From: Pontibacter populi
GTDB taxonomy: Bacteria; Bacteroidota; Bacteroidia; Cytophagales; Hymenobacteraceae
Direction of reading: 5' to 3'
DNA: 64,000 nt
NCBI RefSeq assembly: GCF_019336435.1
Contig: NZ_JAHWXQ010000006.1
Location: 62,001-126,000 of the forward strand
Below are positions 59,524 to 64,000 of the stretch, piece after piece; within the stretch, counting starts at the first letter, position 1, and each line of letters opens with the position of its first letter. The position numbers and the translations under genes are program-made. The notes below the pieces were generated by a model that was given only the letters and a program-made list of their open reading frames with translations, was not told the DNA's origin and ran no database searches.

Positions 59524-60318
59524 ATGGCAAACTATAATGAAAACGAAGAAAACAAACGTGTAAACCGTGAACAACACCGCAGCGGTATGGAACAGAACCT
59601 GCCCCAGCAACGCTATGGTTACAGAAGCACGAAAGATCAGAAATGGGATGAGGGGAATTACTTCCATACAGGGCCAAGCCGCAGCGGCGCACAAGACCGT
59701 GAAAACCGGGAGAGAACCTCAGGACCATCACAACAGCGTTTCCAAAACAAAGACCAGAACGCACACCTGAACGAACACTACGGAAGCCGTCCTAACAGTG
59801 CATACCGCAACGAACGCTCTTACCTGGACCACGGCGACTCCTTCGGCTCGTCGCACTATAATCCGCAGCAATCTGCAGGCTGGTCGCAGCAGAGCAACTA
59901 TAACCAGCGGCCAACCAGCCGTGATGAACAATACCAGGATTTGCCCGGCGACAGAAGCCGTTATAAAGAATCTGATTTCAGGTATGGCAGTGGCACGCAT
60001 AACTGGTACCAGGAAGGCCGCTTTACCCCGGACAGCACACCGGAGCCGCAACGCGATAACAGAAGCTTCTTTGGCCGCATAAAAGATACCTGGAACGACA
60101 TCATGCATTCTGATGATCCGGATTACCGCCCGAGCCATGGCTACCCGACCGACGAAGACCGCAGAAATGAACGAAAACGCTACGGCAACGACCTTTATAA
60201 CAGGCAGCAGTTTGAACGTGGCTACGAAGGCGGACCACGCTGGGCTGACGAAACAGACTCCGGGAAAGACAATTATTACGATGATGCAGACAGAACCCAA
60301 CGTTTTAGAAGATACTAA
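59524..60318 (+). CDS. Highly hydrophilic, probably disordered protein
   Basis: A 264-residue protein with almost no hydrophobic stretches. It is rich in Arg, Asn, Gln, Tyr, Asp, Gly and Ser (YNENEENKRVNREQHRSGME, RPTSRDEQYQDLPGDRSRYK). One short segment has ordered character, FFGRIKDTWNDIMHSDDPDYRP. No signal peptide, so cytosolic. It looks like a hydrophilin or an intrinsically disordered protein with Tyr/Arg 'sticker' composition. Together with the similar next gene it may serve in stress or desiccation protection; this is inference. It is a separate unit from the kinase operon. Confidence 0.7.
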   Translation: MANYNENEENKRVNREQHRSGMEQNLPQQRYGYRSTKDQKWDEGNYFHTGPSRSGAQDRENRERTSGPSQQRFQNKDQNAHLNEHYGSRPNSAYRNERSYLDHGDSFGSSHYNPQQSAGWSQQSNYNQRPTSRDEQYQDLPGDRSRYKESDFRYGSGTHNWYQEGRFTPDSTPEPQRDNRSFFGRIKDTWNDIMHSDDPDYRPSHGYPTDEDRRNERKRYGNDLYNRQQFERGYEGGPRWADETDSGKDNYYDDADRTQRFRRY

Positions 60319-60368
60319 CGTATAGGGAGCAGGTTAGATAGATTGGTTATAGATTAGTTTTAGTTAGT

Positions 60369-60403
60369 AAAAGCGAAGCAGCACCACCTGCTTCGCTTTT
60401 TTT
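60369..60403 (+). terminator. Terminator of the 264-residue hydrophilic protein gene
   Basis: Stem AAAGCGAAGCAG / CTGCTTCGCTTT with a 6-base loop and a seven-T tail. Confidence 0.9.
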
Positions 60404-60487
60404 ATGCGCTCACAAAACTGTAGCACCGGTCACGAACATCCTCTTCCTGGCGTCGTAAACCCAATAGTGCATTAAACAATAAAAGCT

Positions 60488-60922
60488 ATGAAACACGAAC
60501 AGGATTATAACGATAGAGAATACCGGGACCGCGAAAACTATAACCAGGACGGAAACCGCCGCCATCCGCAGGACCAGCAAAACACAGCTAACCGCTGGGG
60601 AGAACCCAATCCACAGATGAGTGCGCACGAAGAAGACTGGTCCATGCGCCACGAGGACCGTTACAGGCAGGGTCACGGATTCAGGGACGACTGGCGCCCA
60701 TTTAACCAACCGGAAAACCGCCACTTCCAAAACGAAGACCGCGAGTATGGCAACTATAGAAATGAACGCCCTGAGTGGGAACAAAATCAACGCTATGGCA
60801 ACCAGAACCAGCAGCCTAACGACCGCTGGACGCAGGAAAATTACATGCACCATGAGCAACACCATCATCCGCGCCACTCCTCGGAAAGATTTTACAGAGA
60901 GCAACGCAGAAGAAACTGGTAA
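60488..60922 (+). CDS. Second hydrophilic, probably disordered protein
   Basis: A 144-residue protein with the same style as the previous gene: MKHEQDYNDREYRDRENYNQ, then repeated Arg/Asn/Gln/Glu/Tyr/His blocks (NQRYGNQNQQPNDRWTQENY, HHEQHHHPRHSSERF-type histidine-rich stretch). No hydrophobic core or signal peptide is present. It likely arose with its neighbour by duplication and drift, or by parallel selection on composition. No family is recognised. It ends just before a strong bidirectional terminator. Confidence 0.68.
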   Translation: MKHEQDYNDREYRDRENYNQDGNRRHPQDQQNTANRWGEPNPQMSAHEEDWSMRHEDRYRQGHGFRDDWRPFNQPENRHFQNEDREYGNYRNERPEWEQNQRYGNQNQQPNDRWTQENYMHHEQHHHPRHSSERFYREQRRRNW

Positions 60923-60926
60923 GTAT

Positions 60927-60960
60927 AAAGGCCCCTGGCACTCCAATGCCAGGGGCCTTT
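60927..60960. terminator. Bidirectional terminator
   Basis: A perfect 14-bp stem (AAAGGCCCCTGGCA / TGCCAGGGGCCTTT) with a 6-base loop separates convergent genes. Confidence 0.92.
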
Positions 60961-60978
60961 GGTTTTATAGTTTATAGT

Positions 60979-61551
60979 TTAAAACCGCTGCCTTAAGCCT
61001 ACTCCAAAAGAGATTAGTTCGGGCAGGCCGGGCACCAGGTTTACCGAAAAGTCTGTTTGTCCGGATAGGCTATAGTTGTATTCGAGTTCGCCGGCGTACC
61101 AGTAAAACTTATATTGCCACTCGCCGCGCCTGTTAAAATAGCCATCGTCCTTGTAGCCAACTATACGGTTCCAGTCGCGGCGGTATACCAGGGTTGGGCC
61201 GATGCCACCATTCAGCGAGTGCCTGTTTTTCTGAAGGATAAGCGCGCGCCAGCCAAGGTGTGTAAAGCCAGCCAGGGATGCGGCGCAATCAGCATACAAC
61301 CCCTGCTCTACCCTGACAGCATGTTTGTTGCCAACTATAAACCTGTCGTAGCCAACTATAGCACCGTAGTTAAATGTGATGTAGCCTTTTTCATCGAGCC
61401 GGTTCGGGAATATTTCGGGGTGCGGACTTTCTTTCAGGTGTACTGACACACCAAATAACTTTACCGTAAACGCATTTTTATATTCCGCGTCCTGCGCCAG
61501 GCACGGACCAGCAACTATAACAAGGAGCACTATGAACATAAAACGACACAT
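60979..61551 (-). CDS. Outer-membrane-like beta-barrel protein
   Basis: A 190-residue protein with a signal peptide (MCRFMFIVLLVIVAGPCLAQ). The mature part consists of alternating amphipathic strands (YITFNYGAIVGYDRFIVGNK, FTHLGWRALILQKN, WQYKFYWYAGELEYNYSLSG) and ends in aromatic FGVGLRQRF, as expected for outer-membrane proteins. No named family is recognised. It stands alone and is convergent with the hydrophilic gene. Confidence 0.62.
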   Translation of the reverse strand: MCRFMFIVLLVIVAGPCLAQDAEYKNAFTVKLFGVSVHLKESPHPEIFPNRLDEKGYITFNYGAIVGYDRFIVGNKHAVRVEQGLYADCAASLAGFTHLGWRALILQKNRHSLNGGIGPTLVYRRDWNRIVGYKDDGYFNRRGEWQYKFYWYAGELEYNYSLSGQTDFSVNLVPGLPELISFGVGLRQRF

Positions 61552-61609
61552 CCGTTTTGCTATACGAAACTTAAACGATAAAATGATTTACCGGCACGCA
61601 GGTAGAAAA

Positions 61610-61701
61610 GCGTGAGGGATGGAGCGGTTGTCTGAGCTCCTATAGTTGGGCACAAACTATAGAGCGAGCCGCGAGAGCCCGACGGCTGTGCCGGCACGCC
61701 C
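61610..61701 (-). repeat. GC-rich dispersed repeat, copy 2
   Basis: On the minus strand it reads GGGCGTGCCGGCACAGCC...CCGTCGGGCTCTCG...ATCCCTCACGC, matching the ends and middle of the repeat at 36395-36471. Copies of CTATAG have been inserted or formed inside it. Two exact AACTATAGTT follow at 61703 and 61720. Confidence 0.68.
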
Positions 61702-61761
61702 AAACTATAGTTCATCACAAACTATAGTTTTAAATAAAGCAATCAACAATTAACAACTTAG

Positions 61762-61769
61762 TACCTTTG
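61762..61769 (+). promoter_or_regulatory. -7 box of the glycosylase-family gene
   Basis: TACCTTTG, an exact TAnnTTTG match, 9 bp before the ATG, implying an almost leaderless transcript. Confidence 0.5.
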
Positions 61770-61778
61770 CACCAGCAT

Positions 61779-62360
61779 ATGACCCAACTCGAAAACTTAC
61801 TGCAACAGATACGCGCCTGCCGCATTTGCGAGGAGCACCTGGTACTTGGCCCGCGGCCGGTGTTGCGTGCAAGCACTACGGCAAAGCTGCTTATAGTTGG
61901 GCAGGCACCCGGCACCAAAGTACATGCCAGCGGCAAGCCCTGGGACGACCAGAGCGGGAAACGTTTACGCCTGTGGCTTGGGCTGGAGCCCGAAGTATTT
62001 TACGATGAAAGCAAGGTGGCTATAGTTCCGATTGGGTTTTGCTACCCGGGCAAAGGTAAAAGCGGCGACCTGCCACCACGCCCCGAATGCGCCCGGCACT
62101 GGCACCAGCAATTACTCAGTCTGTTGCCAAACATTGAGTTAACCTTGTTGGTTGGTAAGTATGCGCAGGACTATTTTCTAAAGGAGAAAGCCAGGCCAAC
62201 TCTTACGCAGACAGTTGCTAACTGGCACGAATATTTGCCGGCTTTTATGCCCATGCCGCACCCGTCGCCGCGCAACCAGTTCTGGGTAAAACATAACCCC
62301 TGGTTTGAGCTGGATGCCGTGCCGTATTTGCAGCAACAGGTAAAACAGTTGCTCTCCTAA
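61779..62360 (+). CDS. Uracil-DNA glycosylase-family protein
   Basis: A protein of about 193 residues. Motif A reads LLIVGQAPGTKVHASGKPWDDQSG and motif B reads MPHPSPRNQFW, both typical of the uracil-DNA glycosylase superfamily. Only one Cys pair (CRIC) is at the N-terminus, so it lacks the four-Cys iron-sulfur set of family 4/5 enzymes. It may remove uracil or another base lesion; it is a family assignment, not proof of substrate. The ATG before TQLENLLQQ is preferred over an in-frame TTG four codons upstream, because the latter overlaps the promoter box. Confidence 0.87.
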   Translation: MTQLENLLQQIRACRICEEHLVLGPRPVLRASTTAKLLIVGQAPGTKVHASGKPWDDQSGKRLRLWLGLEPEVFYDESKVAIVPIGFCYPGKGKSGDLPPRPECARHWHQQLLSLLPNIELTLLVGKYAQDYFLKEKARPTLTQTVANWHEYLPAFMPMPHPSPRNQFWVKHNPWFELDAVPYLQQQVKQLLS

Positions 62361-62416
62361 ACCTAACTATACTATATTCGTTGCAAGAAACTCCCACTGA
62401 TATAACCACCAAAACT

Positions 62417-63565
62417 ATGGCAAATTACCCAACCAGCAAACTACCTGATGTAGGCACCAGTATTTTCTCGGTGATGTCGGCACTGGCCAACGAACACAAG
62501 GCCATTAACTTGTCGCAGGGCTTCCCGGACTTTAACTGCCCCGATGAATTGATGGAGCTGGTTACCAAGTATATGCATGCCGGTTTTAACCAGTATGCGC
62601 CTATGCCTGGTGTTGTATCGCTGCGCGAAAAGATCAGTATTAAAACAGAAAAACTATATGGTTACCGCCCTAACCCGGACACTGAAATAACAGTTACATC
62701 AGGCGCTACTGAAGCGTTGTATGCTGCCATTACGGCTGTAGTTAAACCCGGCGATGAAGTGGTGGTGCTGGAACCATGCTACGATTGTTATGCGCCTGCC
62801 ATCCGTTTAAACGGTGGTATTCCGGTGTATGTACCACTGGCATTGCCTGGTTTTAGCGTGGATTGGGACTTAGTGAAACGCAACATTTCTTCTAAAACCC
62901 GATTGATCATTATAAACACGCCGCACAACCCAACCGGCGCTGTCATGACCAAAGCCGACATGGACGAACTGGCGCATATTGTGGATGGAAGTGACATTCT
63001 GGTTATCAGTGATGAAGTGTACGAGCACATGGTTTTTGATGGTTTTAAACACCACAGCGCTCTGGAGAATGCAATACTGCGTGAGCGCAGTTTTGTGATC
63101 TCGTCGTTCGGTAAAACCTACCACACCACCGGCTGGAAGATCGGCTATGCTATAGCGCCACCGGCTTTAACGACAGAACTCCGTAAAATGCACCAGTTTA
63201 TTACGTTCAGTACGGTTACGCCATTGCAGTTTGCCATCGCCGATTTTATGGATAACGAAGCACATTACCTGGGCCTTCCGGACTTTTACCAGGAGAAACG
63301 CGATGCTTTCTGTGAATACTTGGCACCATCACGGTTCGAGTTTCTACCATCGGCAGGCACCTATTTCCAGTTGCTAAAGTACGATGCAATTTCCGGAGAA
63401 CACGACCAGGACTTTGCCAAACGCCTGGTGCAGGAAGTTGGCGTAGCCGCTGTTCCGGTTTCTGCTTTCTACCACAACAAAACCGACCACCACTACCTGC
63501 GTTTCTGCTTCGCCAAAAGCGACGAAACCCTCTGCGCCGCCGCCGAAAAGCTCGTTAAATTATAG
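62417..63565 (+). CDS. ybdL: Methionine/2-oxoglutarate-type aminotransferase (class I)
   Basis: A PLP-dependent aminotransferase of about 382 residues. Landmarks are LSQGFPDFNCPDELMEL, TSGATEALYAAITAVVKPGDEV, NTPHNPTGAVM, SDEVYEHMVFDG, and the Schiff-base Lys in SSFGKTYHTTGWKIGY. The clade corresponds to YbdL / glutamine transaminase K, which transfers amino groups between methionine or aromatic amino acids and 2-keto acids. The start MANYPTSKLPDVG is preferred to an upstream TTG. The next gene is an omega-amidase, the classic partner that hydrolyses the 2-oxoglutaramate product. Confidence 0.92.
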   Translation: MANYPTSKLPDVGTSIFSVMSALANEHKAINLSQGFPDFNCPDELMELVTKYMHAGFNQYAPMPGVVSLREKISIKTEKLYGYRPNPDTEITVTSGATEALYAAITAVVKPGDEVVVLEPCYDCYAPAIRLNGGIPVYVPLALPGFSVDWDLVKRNISSKTRLIIINTPHNPTGAVMTKADMDELAHIVDGSDILVISDEVYEHMVFDGFKHHSALENAILRERSFVISSFGKTYHTTGWKIGYAIAPPALTTELRKMHQFITFSTVTPLQFAIADFMDNEAHYLGLPDFYQEKRDAFCEYLAPSRFEFLPSAGTYFQLLKYDAISGEHDQDFAKRLVQEVGVAAVPVSAFYHNKTDHHYLRFCFAKSDETLCAAAEKLVKL

Positions 63566-63589
63566 GTTAAATGGTTAAATTGTTGATGG

Positions 63590-63718
63590 TTGATTGTTGG
63601 ATCAGCTGTAGTTTAAGACGCAAAATATTGCGTCTCTACAAATCATACCTTTCTAACTTATACCTTTCTAACTCTCTAACTCTCTAACTCCTAAACTCTC
63701 AAACTCTTTAACTTTAAA
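63590..63718. repeat. AT-rich micro-repeat spacer (TCTAACTC units)
   Basis: Runs of ACTCTCTAACTCTCTAACTC / CTAAACTCTCAAACTCTTTA in the spacer before the omega-amidase gene, preceded by GGTTAAATGGTTAAATTGTTG repeats. No regulatory function can be read. Confidence 0.6.
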
Positions 63719-63722
63719 AAGC

Positions 63723-64000
63723 ATGGATCTTCGGGTAACTATAGTACAGACAGAACTGCACTGGCAGGATGCGGAAGCGAACAGGAAGATGTTTGCTGAA
63801 AAGTTAGCCGCTGCCAATCCACAGACAGACCTGATCGTCCTACCCGAAATGTTTACAACTGGCTTCAGCATGGATGCTGCCTCGCAGGCCGAACAACCGG
63901 AAGGTGAAACCCTGCAGTGGATGAAAGAGCAGGCGGCAAACTATAACGCTGTTATCACCGGAAGTATTATTGTGCAGGAGAATGAGCAGTATTTTAATCG
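63723..64000 (+). CDS. yafV: Omega-amidase / nitrilase-family protein, partial
   Basis: Runs off the right edge; 92 codons are visible. Translation starts MDLRVTIVQTELHWQDAEAN, and the catalytic Glu is in DLIVLPEMFTTGFSM, a signature of the YafV branch of the nitrilase superfamily. Members hydrolyse 2-oxoglutaramate and 2-oxosuccinamate. The upstream aminotransferase of the YbdL type produces these from glutamine or asparagine, so the pair would make the glutaminase II route irreversible and salvage methionine. Confidence 0.88.
   Translation, partial: MDLRVTIVQTELHWQDAEANRKMFAEKLAAANPQTDLIVLPEMFTTGFSMDAASQAEQPEGETLQWMKEQAANYNAVITGSIIVQENEQYFN

Noticed and set aside
59728..60300. Minus-strand frame of 190 codons opposite the first hydrophilic gene, hydrophobic and Val/Ala-rich
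   Set aside because: A hydrophobic antisense frame is expected opposite a codon set rich in Asn, Arg, Asp and Tyr. The plus-strand gene has the better flanking signals (terminator and spacer).

Overview
The window looks like chromosomal DNA of a Bacteroidetes bacterium of the Cytophagales, probably Hymenobacteraceae and close to Pontibacter or Adhaeribacter. The grounds are gene content (DUF2911, DUF2157/DUF4401/GDYXXLXY, ExbB-ExbD-ExbD-TonB-PstS-like-TPR, a fused FadB with the dehydrogenase domain first), Bacteroidetes -7 promoter boxes (TAnnTTTG), the lack of Shine-Dalgarno sequences, and many short lipoproteins with an SC, AC or GC lipobox. The genus is an inference. I see no rRNA, tRNA, CRISPR array, intact insertion sequence or prophage.

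Layout. 0-6.4 kb: a partial four-helix-bundle gene, then a fatty-acid oxidation block (thiolase, FadB-like, MarR regulator, acyl-CoA ligase). 6.6-10 kb: an arginase-fold protein, a cytochrome b5-like protein and a probable MurNAc recycling pair (BadF-type kinase plus MurQ). 10-15 kb: hypothetical proteins, two tiny acidic lipoproteins and the ribosome-assembly GTPases Der and Era. 15-16 kb: a long non-coding repeat region. 16-23 kb: a TonB energy-transduction cluster (exbB, two exbD, two tonB, a PstS-like lipoprotein and a large TPR protein). 23-32 kb: MazG, GlmM, cysteine desulfurase, LOG protein, ferrochelatase, dipeptidase and hypotheticals. 32-37 kb: membrane M28 peptidase, TerC, YajQ, GNAT. 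37-43 kb: a second copy of the non-coding repeat, then a membrane cluster (GDYXXLXY, DUF4401, DUF2157, HEAT, CPBP protease fusion) and DUF2911. 43-50 kb: PepSY-like protein, alpha/beta hydrolases, an ABC exporter, a lipoprotein and a J-domain protein. 50-59.4 kb: Mfd, then a stand-alone PAS protein, a soluble histidine kinase with about nine PAS domains and a single-domain response regulator. 59.5-64 kb: two highly hydrophilic, probably disordered proteins, an outer-membrane-like protein, a uracil-DNA glycosylase-family protein, and an aminotransferase next to a partial omega-amidase.

The most striking signal is not a gene. The palindrome AACTATAGTT occurs at least 19 times exactly (chance expectation below one), and its half-sites AACTATA/TATAGTT occur more than a hundred times, in genes and spacers on both strands. 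It is built into the arms or loops of several terminator hairpins and supplies some stop codons. This resembles the HIP1 octamer of cyanobacteria in behaviour but has a different sequence. A second non-coding signal is a pair of ~400-bp elements at 15.0 and 37.0 kb, each bounded by inverted 26-27-bp arms, like an enlarged REP doublet.
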